Shown here in pieces: positions 35,437 through 46,700 of a DNA stretch of 64,000 bases. This DNA comes from Phocoena phocoena. Taxonomy: Eukaryota; Chordata; Mammalia; Artiodactyla; Phocoenidae. The stretch lies in assembly GCF_963924675.1 (NCBI RefSeq), contig NW_027077402.1:2542001-2606000 (forward strand), given 5' to 3'. A program made the position numbers and the translations under genes. The notes below the pieces were generated by a model. The model saw only the letters and a list, made by a program, of their open reading frames with translations, made no database searches and was not told the origin of the DNA. Position 1 is the first letter of the stretch; each line of letters starts with the position of its first letter.

Positions 35437-35849
35437 GGCCCTCCAACTCCAACCTCCAGAGAGATAACCGGGGGCAACGGGGCACCATGACGACTCGTGT
35501 GACCATCACTTGACCTGGAGTTTCTCTCATAAAACAACAAGAGTGTGTCCCAAAAGAGTAGACTACTGCTTGCAGTACTTACTGTACCCAGAGGGGAGCT
35601 AATAATCTTGGCGGGGGAACCGTATATCATGCTGTCACCATAGAAAAGCCTACAGACACCCTGATGATGGTGGCCAATAAGACCGGCTGGACTCCTGTTT
35701 ACTTCCAAAGGCTCTTGACTCAGTGACCATCATGATCCTTCATCACCACTGACCCTGGACTGTCTGGGAGCTGAGCGGGCAGGATCCTGACACCTGGTGC
35801 TGTTTTTACGTTAATTCAGGGGCCTAATGGAAGAAAGCGCAGACTGTTG
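35437..35849. other. Unassigned, possibly ERV-derived, copy 2
   Basis: Partner of 13701-14113; no recognisable feature. Confidence 0.45.
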
Positions 35850-35911
35850 GTCAGAGCATCTAGGCTGGCAGAAACGGTCAGTCAGAGCATCTAGGCTGGC
35901 AGAAACGGTCA
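35850..35911 (+). repeat. Exact 31 bp tandem duplication, copy 2
   Basis: Partner of 14114-14175; both 31 bp copies unchanged. Confidence 0.92.
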
Positions 35912-36274
35912 GCCTAAGGTGGCCGAACAAATGTGGGGCGGAGTGAAACTGGACCTCACAGCGCCACTGCACATCTCCTTTCTGGACCCTTAAAGGTCAT
36001 TAGAATCTATAACACTTCCAATACTGGTGCTCAGGTGGACGAGCAGGGAGGCAGGAGGCCTGGGGACAATCAACGTCACCTGGAGGCTGCTGGGGAGAAG
36101 TTCTGACCCTCGCCCACGGGTATGAAGCCTCCTAACTCAGCACTCAGCAGTTACAGAAGAAGGGTCTGCACCCGCAGCACTCCAAGAATGAGGAAAGGGA
36201 CAAAAGGCAGAAGAGAAGTTTGTCCCAGGCAAAGCCCCTTAAAAATGCCTGGGAGATAAAAATAGAATCTGGGC
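35912..36274. other. Unassigned stretch, copy 2
   Basis: Partner of 14176-14538; nothing recognised. Confidence 0.4.
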
Positions 36275-36681
36275 AATAAAATAAAGTCTAACCATTTTTA
36301 TCCTTTGTGCTTTGTCTAATTTCAGGTGCTCCTAGTGTCCCGCATACAGAGGTTCCACACCCGGCACTTCAGACCAGATTTCCTAGAGCAGAATGGCTCG
36401 ATGACACTTCAGCTCCTGGGGCCCAGTTCAGACTCCGTGACATAGAGCCTGAGCTGCAGCCAACCAGGTCCTCGAGAGCTCAGCCCCCTCCCTCCCAGTG
36501 ACTCTGACAGGATCTCTACACAGCAGCCCAGCCCACAGCCCACAGGGTAGCACCTCTCCATTCTCTGATCAAAATATAAAGTTTCCTTTGCTTTTGAACC
36601 AAACTCAGTCTCGATCTATTGGCTCCAATGACACTGGGCAGGGGGACACTTGTTGGCGTCCACTCTGGAGGATCAGTAACA
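36275..36681 (+). mobile_element. LTR-like 3' end (tentative), copy 2
   Basis: Partner of 14539-14945, with the same AATAAA pair and R/U5-like wording. Confidence 0.5.
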
Positions 36682-36997
36682 GAAATTGAGAACATTGTAA
36701 CTTCAATGAACAGATGTGTGAGCCAAACTGTAATTAACATAGAACAGTGTATAAGGCTCGGGTAAAATAAGATGTTTCTAACACTTCCATTTGATATTTC
36801 CATCACTTTCTTATAAGCAAGTTCAGTGAAAAGGTTTGTCTTCTTTGTCAGGTCAATATTAGAGAAACAAAGTGATTTCTTTCCAAGGATGTACATCTAA
36901 TAATCTTGGTTAAAGCTTCAATCTTGTTTTAAATGCTTTTGCATTGAAAATGATACCTCTCTTTCAGCTCCCCCATTTCTGAGAAGCATAAAATCTT
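36682..36997. other. Unassigned AT-rich stretch, copy 2
   Basis: Partner of 14946-15261; nothing recognised. Confidence 0.45.
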
Positions 36998-37186
36998 ATA
37001 ATTTATTATTACCAAAGGGAAATGGTAGGAGGAGGGATAAATTAACAGTTTGGGATTAACACATACACACTGCTATGTATGAAATCATCAGCAAGGAACT
37101 ACTGTATAGCACAGGGAACTACACTCAATATTTTGCAATAACCTATAAGGGGAAATGATCTGAAAAAGAATAGATATTTTTATTGA
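36998..37186 (+). mobile_element. L1 3' UTR fragment, copy 2
   Basis: Partner of 15262-15450; right border of the non-satellite island. Confidence 0.9.
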
Positions 37187-37225
37187 CATCATCCATCAAT
37201 GACAGTAAAAATGGAATCTAAGGGA

Positions 37226-37976
37226 AGACAGTGGTGAGTGCTTCTGACCCTGAAGACTTCAATCATCTAAAGTTTGGACTCTGCCTACTTCCCAAGGCCC
37301 TTAATGAACATATGTGTAGCCGTAGCTTAAAAAATTCCCCAGTTTGGGTTGCGGAGAGACACTGATATTTAAAATCCCCTGGTGTTCTCCTCACATGAAT
37401 GGGACCCTTCCTACACCTAAAACATGCCTGTCACACCCAGAGGATGGTATACCGTCTGATCGGGAAAAGTTTGGAAAAGGCATCTCATCTCCTCATCTCT
37501 TGGTGCTAGGGTTCACCACTCCAGCGTCTTTACTAACAGTCTCCCCACTTGGAGATGTCAGCACTGTCAACATCCTGTTGCATACAGTTTGGAATTTGTC
37601 CAGAGGATGAAGCAGAAGGAGGAGGAACAATGAGAGACAAGTCCTAGGTGTTCGGACAGGCACATGCCACTCTAATTTCCAATCAGGAAGACGAATTGAC
37701 CAAAGGCTAGGGTTGCCCATGGAAACAGAATAGGGCTTGAGGAATCCTGATGCTTTGTGGCCAGTTCCCATAAACACAAGTTGGAAAATGGAACTCAGGG
37801 GCACTAAAATTCACGAAACTGCAGAATTGAAAATATCTATCACTGAAAAATGTCTTGAGGAAAGTCAGAGAAAAGGACTTGTAAGCAACGGAGAATGGCA
37901 GGAAAGGGATTGGAAGAGGTAGAAAGGACTCGCCATTAAGCACAAGAAAAGGGGCTGAACATTGCCAACATTGCAG
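37226..37976 (+). repeat. Diverged satellite monomer, upstream part, copy 2
   Basis: Partner of 15490-16240. Confidence 0.82.
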
Positions 37977-39711
37977 TTGGCCAAAAAGGGTGTATGCGTC
38001 TTTTTCTGTATATATTCAAGAAAAGGGCATACAATTTTTTAGCCAACCAAACAGGTGGGCACTGGAAATCAATACTACAAAACATATCACTTTGCATCAG
38101 TCAGAAGAGCCGTCCTCATAAAGTGTAAACACCAGAAATGCAGGACAGGGCAAGGAGAAAAGGGAGCCCTGTGAGTCTTATAGTGGAAATGTATATTGCC
38201 AACGGTCACTCTGGATAAGTCTATTGTGTTTACTAAAGCATCTAAAAAATGAGCTACCGAGCACAGGGCACTTGCACTCATGGACGTATATCTTGGGAAA
38301 AACAAAAATCGAGAGGACACAGGCACCCCAATGTTTACCACCTCTCTGTTTAAAAGATCCTCGACTAGGATATAACTTAAAGTATCTGCAGAGAAAAAAC
38401 GGACAGAGATGTGGTGCTTATGTAGAGTGGAATATTACTCAGCCTGGAAATCAAAGAAATACGGCCAGTTATAACAACTCAAGAGGAGTTACGTGTGATC
38501 ATTCGAAGTCACATAATTCAAAAAGAAAAAGACATAAGATATCACTAATACATGGAATGTTAACATGGCTACACATGAACTGAATTACAAAAGAGAAGAG
38601 GGTTTCAAATTAAGAAAACCAACTTATGCTTCCTTAAGGGGAAAGGTGAGTTGGGGTGCTGCATAAAACCAGAGATTGAAATTAGCACAGATACCATTCC
38701 ATAAGCCAAATATGTAATAGTCAAGACCTACTCCTTGCTCAACGAAATGGACTCCACACGCCATATTCAATGCCTAAGAATATACCGGATTAGTAAGAAT
38801 CTTAAAACCCATGGACTTATATGTCTCCGTAACAGAATCAAGCGCGTGTACAGCGGCATAAACGAAGCAGTGAAAATCCGATAAATCCCATTATTAAAAT
38901 AAATTTCAAAAACAAAACACAATGACAGTGAAATAGGAAGCAATTCTTAAATAATTCACTCAGGGCATGTGATGCAACCTGGATTTACCACATCTACACC
39001 CAGAGCTGGTTGAGACATAAGGCTGGACACTTCAGGCTGATAGCATTGGTGAGTTTCGGTGAACAAATGCAGATCCTTTGAAGTCATACTGCATGGTACA
39101 CAATCCAAGGGTCCCAACTCTCCAGGTTCAAGGGATTCTTTCTTCAGCTAAAACATGCGTGGGAAACGGCGAGTATGGTCCACCGTGTGATTAGGAAACG
39201 ATTTAAAATGCATCTCAGTTTTCGTATCCTGGTCCTCGGGTTCACCATTCCAGACGGTTTACTAACACTCTCCCCGCTTGGAGAGTCAGTGCCTTTAACC
39301 TCCTGTTTGGCACAGCTCGCAATTTCTGCGCAAGATGAACAGGAATAGGGAGAACCAATGAGAGACTAGCTATAGGTGTCTGCACGGACAAATGTAAGGC
39401 TCATTTCCCACCAGGAAGAGGAATTAACCAAAGGCTCAGCGTGCCCTGCCAGAAACAGATTAGGGCCTGAAGCAATCCTGCGGTTTTGTGCCCAGCTCAC
39501 AAGAAAGCGAGTTGAAGAAAGGAGCTCAGGGGCACTGTAATTCACAAACCTGCAGAGTTATAAATGACAGCTATCCTCCAAAAATATATTGAAGTAAGCC
39601 TGCGAAGGGGACTTGAAAGCGGGGCAGAATTTCAGGAAAACGATTGCAGGGGGTAGACTGGAATTGCCCTGAAAGCATAGGAAAAGAGGCACAACGTCGA
39701 CAATGATGCAC
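37977..39711 (+). repeat. Transitional satellite monomer (1,735 bp), copy 2
   Basis: Partner of 16241-17975. Differences between the two copies become more frequent toward the right end (for example ACCCATTCC at 17361 against ACACAATCC at 39097), so near identity fades into the array. Confidence 0.88.
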
Positions 39712-41456
39712 TTGGCCAAAAAGGGCATATGCGTTTTTTCCTGAATATATTCAGGAAAAAACGCATAAGCCCTTTTTGGCCAACCAAGCAAGCCTGTAAA
39801 GGAAATCTGCACTACAATGAAGTCTCAATGCCCCCCGGGCAAGAGGGCCATCTGAAAAAAGTGGAAAATCCAGAAAGGTAGGACAGGATATGGAGAACAG
39901 GGAGCCTTGTTTTGCTGATTGGCAGGATGTAAATTGCCAACAGCCACCCTGGAGAAGTGTATGGTGTTTCCTGAAACACGTAAGAAATAAAGCAACACAG
40001 CCTATGGCAATTGCACTTATGGTCCTATTCCTTAGGGAAATTAAAATCAAAAACACAGATCCACCCCAAAGTTTGGGACGGCTGTGTTCCAAAGAAGCTC
40101 GTCTACAGGACCAGGTAAATATCCCAGAAAGCAAAAAATGGATAAAGAAGTTGTGGCACGTACGTGCAATGCAATATCACTCAGCAATGAAATCTGTGTC
40201 ATCAGGCCCGTAGCGGCATAGTGAGTGGATGCAGGTACGGTGATTCTACGTGAACTACGTCACACAGAAAAAGAAACATCATAAGATATCACTAATACAC
40301 GGAATGTAAACTTGACTACACATGAACTGAATTACAAAACAGAACAGGGTCTCAAATTTAGAAAACCAACTAGTGCTTGCTTATGGGGAAAGGTGCCTTG
40401 GGGTGCTGCATAAAACCAGAGACTGAAATTAGCACAGATAACTTTCCATAAGCCAAATATATAATAGACAAGACCTACTCCTTGCTCAACGAAATGGACC
40501 CAACACCACATATTCAACGCCTAGGAATATAGCTGACTAGGAAGAATCTTAAAACCCATGGATATATATGTCTCCGTAAGAGAATCAAGCGTGTGTACAG
40601 CGGCCGAAACGCAGCAGTGAAAATCCGATAAATCCCATTATCAAAATAAATTTCAAAAACAAAAAAAAGACAGTGAAATAGAGAGCAATTCTTAAATAAT
40701 TCACTCAGGGCATGTGATGCAACCGGGATTGACCACATCTACACCCAGAGCTGGTTGAGACATAAGGCTGGACACTTCAGGCTGATAGCACTGGTGAGTT
40801 TCGGTGAGCAAATGCAGACCCTTTGAAGTCATACTGCATGGTACCCATTCCATGGGTCCCAACTCTCCAGGTTCAAGGCATTCTTCCTCCAGCAAAAACA
40901 TGCATGGGAAACCCAGAGTATCGTCCACCGTGTGATTGGGAAACGATTTAAAATGCATCTCAGTTTTCGTATCCTGATCCTCGGGTTCACCATTCCAGAT
41001 GCTTTACTAACACTCTCCCCGCTTGGAGAGTCAGTGCCTTTAACCTCCTGTTTGGCACAGCTTGCAATTTCTGTGCAAGATGAACAGGAATAGGGAGAAC
41101 CAATGAGAGACTAGCTGTAGGTGTCTGCACGGGCAAATGTAACGCTCATTGCCCACCAGGAAGAGGAATTAAACAAAGGCTCAGTGTGCCCTGCTGGAAA
41201 CAGATTAGGGCCTGAAGCAATCCTGCGGTTTTGTGCCCAGCTCACAAGAAAGCGAGTTGAAGAAAGGAGCTCAGGGGCACTGTACTTCACAAACCTGCAG
41301 AGTGATAAATGACAGCTATCCTCCAAAAATATATTGAAGTAAGCCTGCGAAGGGGACTTGAAAGCGGGGCTGAATTTCAGGAAAACGATTGCAGGGGGTA
41401 GACTGGAATTGCCCTGAAAGCATAGGAAAAGAGGCACAACGTCGACAATGATGCAC
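39712..41456 (+). repeat. Satellite monomer (1,745 bp)
   Basis: Nearly ordinary monomer beside block 2. Palindrome 39712-39783 with one mismatch; six C at the poly-C site; ORF2-like frame open at 39890-40213. A short A-run variant (AAAAAAAAGACAG near 40663) lacks the usual ACAC. Confidence 0.93.
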
Positions 41457-41528
41457 TTGGCCAAAAAGGGCGTATGCGTTTTTTCCTGAATATATTCAGG
41501 AAAAAACGCATACGCCCTTTTTGGCCAA
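41457..41528. repeat. Perfect 72 bp palindrome
   Basis: Each 36-base arm is the exact reverse complement of the other, with no spacer. The left arm starts TTGGCCAAAAAGGGCG; the centre is CCTGAATATATTCAGG. Outside it pairing stops at once (C left, C right). Could form a cruciform with a stem of over 30 bp. Right of it the sequence GGCCAAC aligns with L1 ORF2, so the palindrome sits at the left edge of the clearly L1-derived part of the monomer. Confidence 0.97.
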
Positions 41529-43204
41529 CCAAGCAAGCGTGTAAAGGAGATCTGCACTACAATGAAATCTCACTGCCCCCCCGGGCAAAAGGGCCATCTG
41601 AAAAAAGTGTAAAATCCAGAAAGGTAAGACAGGATATGGAGAACAGGGAGCCTTGTTATGCTGATTGGCAGGATGTAAATTGCCAGCAGCCACCCTGGAG
41701 AAGTGTATGGTGTTTCCTGAAACACGTAAGAAACAAAGCAACACAGCCTATGGCACTTCCACTTATGGTCCTATAGCTTACGGAAATTAAAATCAAAAAC
41801 AGACAGCCACCCGAATATTTGGGACGGCTGTGTTCACAAGAAGCTCGTCTACAGTATCAGGTAAATATCCCAGAAAGCAAAAAATGGATAAAGAAGTTGT
41901 GGCACGTACGTGCAATGCAATATCACTCAGCAATGAAATCTGTGTCATCAGGCCCGTAGCGGCATAGTAAGTGGATGCAGGTACGGTGATTCTACGTGAA
42001 CTACGTCACACAGAAAAAGAAACATCATAAGATATCACTAATACACGGAATGTAAACTTGACTACACATGAACTGAATTACAAAAAAGAACAGGGTCTCA
42101 AATTTAGAAAACCAACTAGTGCTTGCTTATGGGGAAAGGTGCCTTGGGGTGCTGCATAAAACCAGAGACTGAAATTAGCACAGATAACTTTCCATAAGCC
42201 AAATATGTAATAGACAAGACCTACTCCTTGCTCAACGAAATGGACCCAACACCACATATTCAACGCCTAGGAATATACCTGACTAGGAAGAATCTTAAAA
42301 CCCATGGATATATATGTCTCCATAAGAGAATCAAGCGTGTGTACAGCGACCGAAACGCAGCAGTGAAAATCCGATAAATCCCATTATCAAAATAAATTTC
42401 GAAAACAAAACACAAAGACAGTGAAATAGAGAGCAATTCTTAACTAATTCACTCAGGGCATGTGATGCAACCGGGATTGACCACATCTACACCCAGAGCT
42501 GGTTGAGACATAAGGCTTGACACTTCAGGCTGATAGCATTGGTGAGTTTCGGTGAGCAAATGCAGACCCTTTGAAGTCATACTGCATGGTACCCATTCCA
42601 TGGGTCCCAACTCTCCAGGTTCAAGGCATTCTTCCTCCAGCAAAAACATGCATGGGAAACCCAGAGTATCGTCCACCGTGTGATTGGGAAACGATTTAAA
42701 ATGCATCTCAGTTTTCGTATCCTGATCCTCGGGTTCACCATTCCAAATGCTTTACTAACACTCTCCCCGCTTGGAGAGTCAGTGCCTTTAACCTCCTGTT
42801 TGGCACAGCTTGCCATTTCTGTGCAAGATGAACAGGAATAGGGAGAACCAATGAGAGACTAGCTGTAGGTGTCTGCACGGGCAAATGTAACGCTCATTGC
42901 CCACCAGGAAGAGGAATTAAACAAAGGCTCAGTGTGCCCTGCTGGAAACAGATTAGGGCCTGAAGCAATCCTGCGGTTTTGTGCCCAGCTCACAAGAAAG
43001 CGAGTTGAAGAAAGGAGCTCAGGGGCACTGTACTTCACAAACCTGCAGAGTGATAAATGACAGCTATCCTCCAAAAATATATTGAAGTAAGCCTGCGAAG
43101 GGGACTTGAAAGCGGGGCTGAATTTCAGGAAAACGATTGCAGGGGGTAGACTGGAATTGCCCTGAAAGCATAGGAAAAGAGGCACAACGTCGACAATGAT
43201 GCAC
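41457..43204 (+). repeat. Satellite monomer (1,748 bp)
   Basis: Ordinary monomer with a perfect palindrome and seven C. Marker bases G43052 (GTGAT form, in its downstream end) and A41627 link it to the monomer 6,992 bp to the right. Confidence 0.97.
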
Positions 43205-43276
43205 TTGGCCAAAAAGGGCGTATGCGTTTTTTCCTGAATATATTCAGGAAAAAACGCATACGCCCTTTTTGGCCAA
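43205..43276. repeat. Perfect 72 bp palindrome
   Basis: Identical to the palindrome at 41457-41528. Confidence 0.97.
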
Positions 43277-44165
43277 CCAAGCAAGCGTGTAAAGGAGATC
43301 TGCACTACAATGAAATCTCACTGCCCCCCCGGGCAAAAGGGCCATCTGAAAAAAGTGTAAAATCCAGAAAGGTAGGACAGGATATGGAGAACAGGGAGCC
43401 TTGTTATGCTGATTGGCAGGATGTAAATTGCCAGCAGCCACCCTGGAGAAGTGTATGGTGTTTCCTGAAACACGTAAGAAACAAAGCAACACAGCCTATG
43501 GCACTTCCACTTATGGTCCTATAGCTTACGGAAATTAAAATCAAAAACAGACAGCCACCCGAATATTTGGGACGGCTGTGTTCACAAGAAGCTCGTCTAC
43601 AGTATCAGGTAAATATCCCAGAAAGCAAAAAATGGATAAAGAAGTTGTGGCACGTACGTGCAATGCAATATCACTCAGCAATGAAATCTGTGTCATCAGG
43701 CCCGTAGCGGCATAGTAAGTGGATGCAGGTACGGTGATTCTACGTGAACTACGTCACACAGAAAAAGAAACATCATAAGATATCACTAATACACGGAATG
43801 TAAACTTGACTACACATGAACTGAATTACAAAAAAGAACAGGGTCTCAAATTTAGAAAACCAACTAGTGCTTGCTTATGGGGAAAGGTGCCTTGGGGTGC
43901 TGCATAAAACCAGAGACTGAAATTAGCACAGATAACTTTCCATAAGCCAAATATGTAATAGACAAGACCTACTCCTTGCTCAACGAAATGGACCCAACAC
44001 CACATATTCAACGCCTAGGAATATACCTGACTAGGAAGAATCTTAAAACCCATGGATATATATGTCTCCGTAAGAGAATCAAGCGTGTGTACAGCGACCG
44101 AAACGCAGCAGTGAAAATCCGATAAATCCCATTATCAAAATAAATTTCGAAAACAAAACACAAAG
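43277..44165 (+). mobile_element. Ancient L1 3' end inside the satellite unit
   Basis: Collinear with the L1 3' end although roughly a third of bases differ. Landmarks in order: ACTACAATGAAATCTCAC, GGGCCATCTGAAAAA, GGATGTAAATTGCCAGCAG, ATGGATAAAGAAGTTGTGG, TCACTCAGCAATGAAA, ACGTCACACAGAAAAAGA, GATATCACTAATACACGG, AACTGAATTACAAAA, AGACTGAAATTAGCACA, AAGACCTACTCCTTGCTCAA and a decayed A-rich tail (about 44130-44165). Each has a clear partner in the younger L1 fragments of this window. The same holds for every monomer; only this one is listed. From memory, an L1 origin of the common cetacean satellite has been published. Confidence 0.85.
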
Positions 44166-44800
44166 ACAGTGAAATAGAGAGCAATTCTTAACTAAATCAC
44201 TCAGGGCATGTGATGCAACCGGGATTGACCACATCTACACCCAGAGCTGGTTGAGACATAAGGCTTGACACTTCAGGCTGATAGCATTGGTGAGTTTCGG
44301 TGAGCAAATGCAGACCCTTTGAAGTCATACTGCATGGTACCCATTCCATGGGTCCCAACTCTCCAGGTTCAAGGCATTCTTCCTCCAGCTAAAACATGCA
44401 TGGGAAACCCAGAGTATCGTCCACCGTGTGATTGGGAAACGATTTAAAATGCATCTCAGTTTTCGTATCCTGATCCTCGGGTTCACCATTCCAAATGCTT
44501 TACTAACACTCTCCCCGCTTGGAGAGTCAGTGCCTTTAACCTCCTGTTTGGCACAGCTTGCCATTTCTGTGCAAGATGAACAGGAATAGGGAGAACCAAT
44601 GAGAGACTAGCTGTAGGTGTCTGCACGGGCAAATGTAACGCTCATTGCCCACCAGGAAGAGGAATTAAACAAAGGCTCAGTGTGCCCTGCTTGAAACAGA
44701 TTAGGGCCTGAAGCAACCCTGCGGTTTTGTGCCCAGCTCACAAGAAAGCGAGTTGAAGAAAGGAGCTCAGGGGCACTGTACTTCACAAACCTGCAGAGTT
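44166..44800. other. Unrecognised part of the satellite unit
   Basis: About 635 bp per monomer with no similarity I recognise. It contains a small perfect inverted repeat, ACTCTCC / GGAGAGT with a six-base loop (about 44508-44527). It might be a further, more decayed transposon part. Confidence 0.5.
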
Positions 44801-44952
44801 ATAAATGACAGCTATCCTCCAAAAATATATTGAAGTAAGCCTGCGAAGGGGACTTGAAAGTGGGGCTGAATTTCAGGAAAACGATTGCAGGGGATAGACT
44901 GGAATTGCCCTGAAAGCATAGGAAAAGAGGCACAACGTCGACAATGATGCAC

Positions 44953-46700
44953 TTGGTCAAAAAGGGCGTATGCGTTTTTTCCTGAATATATTCAGGAAAA
45001 AACGCATACGCCCTTTTTGGCCAACCAAGCAAGCCTGTAAAGGAAATCTGCACTACAATGAAATCTCACTGCCCCCCCGGGCAAAAGGGCCATCTGAAAA
45101 AAGTGTAAAATCCAGAAAGGTAGGACAGGATATGGAGAACAGGGAGCCTTGTTATGCTGATTGGCAGGATGTAAATTGCCAGCAGCCACCCTGGAGAAGT
45201 GTATGGTGTTTCCTGAAACACGTAAGAAACAAAGCAACACAGCCTATGGCACTTCCACTTATGGTCCTATAGCTTACGGAAATTAAAATCAAAAACAGAC
45301 AGCCACCCCAATATTTGGGACGGCTGTGTTCACAAGAAGCTCGTCTACAGTATCAGGTAAATATCCCAGAAAGCAAAAAATGGATAAAGAAGTTGTGGCA
45401 CGTACGTGCAATGCAATATCACTCAGCAATGAAATCTGTGTCATCAGGCCCGTAGCGGCATAGTGAGTGGATGCAGGTACGGTGATTCTACGTGAACTAC
45501 GTCACACAGAAAAAGAAACATCATAAGATATCACTAATACACGGAATGTAAACTTGACTACACATGAACTGAATTACAAAAAAGAACAGGGTCTCAAATT
45601 TAGAAAACCAACTAGTTCTTGCTTATGGGGAAAGGTGCCTTGGGGTGCTGCATAAAACCAGAGACTGAAATTAGCACAGATAACTTTCCATAAGCCAAAT
45701 ATGTAATAGACGAGACCTACTCCTTGCTCAACGAAATGGACCCAACACCACATATTCAACGCCTAGGAATATACCTGACTAGGAAGAATCTTAAAACCCA
45801 TGGATATATATGTCTCCGTAAGAGAATCAAGCGTGTGTACAGCGGCCGAAACGCAGCAGTGAAAATCCGATAAATCCCATTATCAAAATAAATTTCGAAA
45901 ACAAAACACAAAGACAGTGAAATAGAGAGCAATTCTTAAATAATTCACTCAGGGCATGTGATGCAACCGGGATTGACCACATCTACACCCAGAGCTGGTT
46001 GAGACATAAGGCTGGACACTTCAGGCTGATAGCATTGGTGAGTTTCGGTGAGCAAATGCAGACCCTTTGAAGTCATACTGCATGGTACCCATTCCATGGG
46101 TCCCAACTCTCCAGGTTCAAGGGATTCTTCCTCCAGCTAAAACATGCATGGGAAACCCAGAGTATCGTCCACCGTGTGATTGGGAAATGATTTAAAATGC
46201 ATCTCAGGTTTCGTTTCCTGGTCCTCGGGTTCACCATTCCAGATGCTTTACTAACACTCTCCCCGCTTGGAGAGTCAGTGCCTTTAACCTCCTGTTTGGC
46301 ACAGCTTGCAATTTCTGTGCAAGATGAACAGGAATAGGGAGAACCAATGAGAGACTAGCTGTAGGTGTCTGCACGGGCAAATGTAACGCTCATTGCCCAC
46401 CAGGAAGAGGAATTAAACAAAGGCTCAGTGTGCCCTGCTGGAAACAGATTAGGGCCTGAAGCAATCCTGCGGTTTTGTGCCCAGCTCACAAGAAAGCGAG
46501 TTGAAGAAAGGAGCTCAGGGGCACTGTACTTCACAAACCTGCAGAGTTATAAATGACAGCTATCCTCCAAAAATATATTGAAGTAAGCCTGCGAAGGGGA
46601 CTTGAAAGCGGGGCTGAATTTCAGGAAAACGATTGCAGGGGGTAGACTGGAATTGCCCTGAAAGCATAGGAAAAGAGGCAGAACGTCGACAATGATGCAC
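44953..46700 (+). repeat. Satellite monomer (1,748 bp)
   Basis: Palindrome 44953-45024 with one mismatch (TTGGTC). Marker T45617 (ACTAGTTCTTG) is shared only with the monomer starting at 50197, 5,244 bp away. Confidence 0.96.

Larger units (their letters stand above)
23221..39711 (+). repeat. Composite block, copy 2 (21.7 kb duplication)
   Basis: Second copy of 1487-17975, displaced by 21,736 bp, with the same internal order and the same insertion boundaries. The preceding monomer (21474-23220) is ordinary and unlike 1395-1486 at its end. Unlike copy 1, which is followed by only about 3.5 monomers before the next block, copy 2 is followed by an uninterrupted array to the window's end, so the 21.7 kb unit does not repeat a third time within the next 24 kb. 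Confidence 0.93.
43205..44952 (+). repeat. Satellite monomer (1,748 bp), taken as reference
   Basis: Anatomy of an ordinary unit: palindrome 43205-43276; poly-C tract (seven C) near 43324-43330; L1 ORF2-like 43277 to about 43690; L1 3' UTR-like to about 44165; unrecognised about 44166-44800; then about 150 bp leading to the next palindrome that may also be L1 ORF2-like (CTATCCTCCAAAAATATATT). Many CpGs remain (GTCGAC, GCGTATGCG, CACGTACGTG), which suits a young, actively homogenised or weakly methylated array. Next unit follows head to tail. Confidence 0.97.

Noticed and set aside
41457..41528. Terminal inverted repeats of a DNA transposon or a small foldback element
   Set aside because: The arms abut at the centre with no internal body and no target duplication flanks them; the right end runs straight into L1-like sequence.
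43738..43760. CRE/ATF-like site TACGTCA in each monomer
   Set aside because: It derives from the L1 3' UTR stretch AAGTCACACAGAAA by two or so changes; a 7 bp match is not evidence of regulation.
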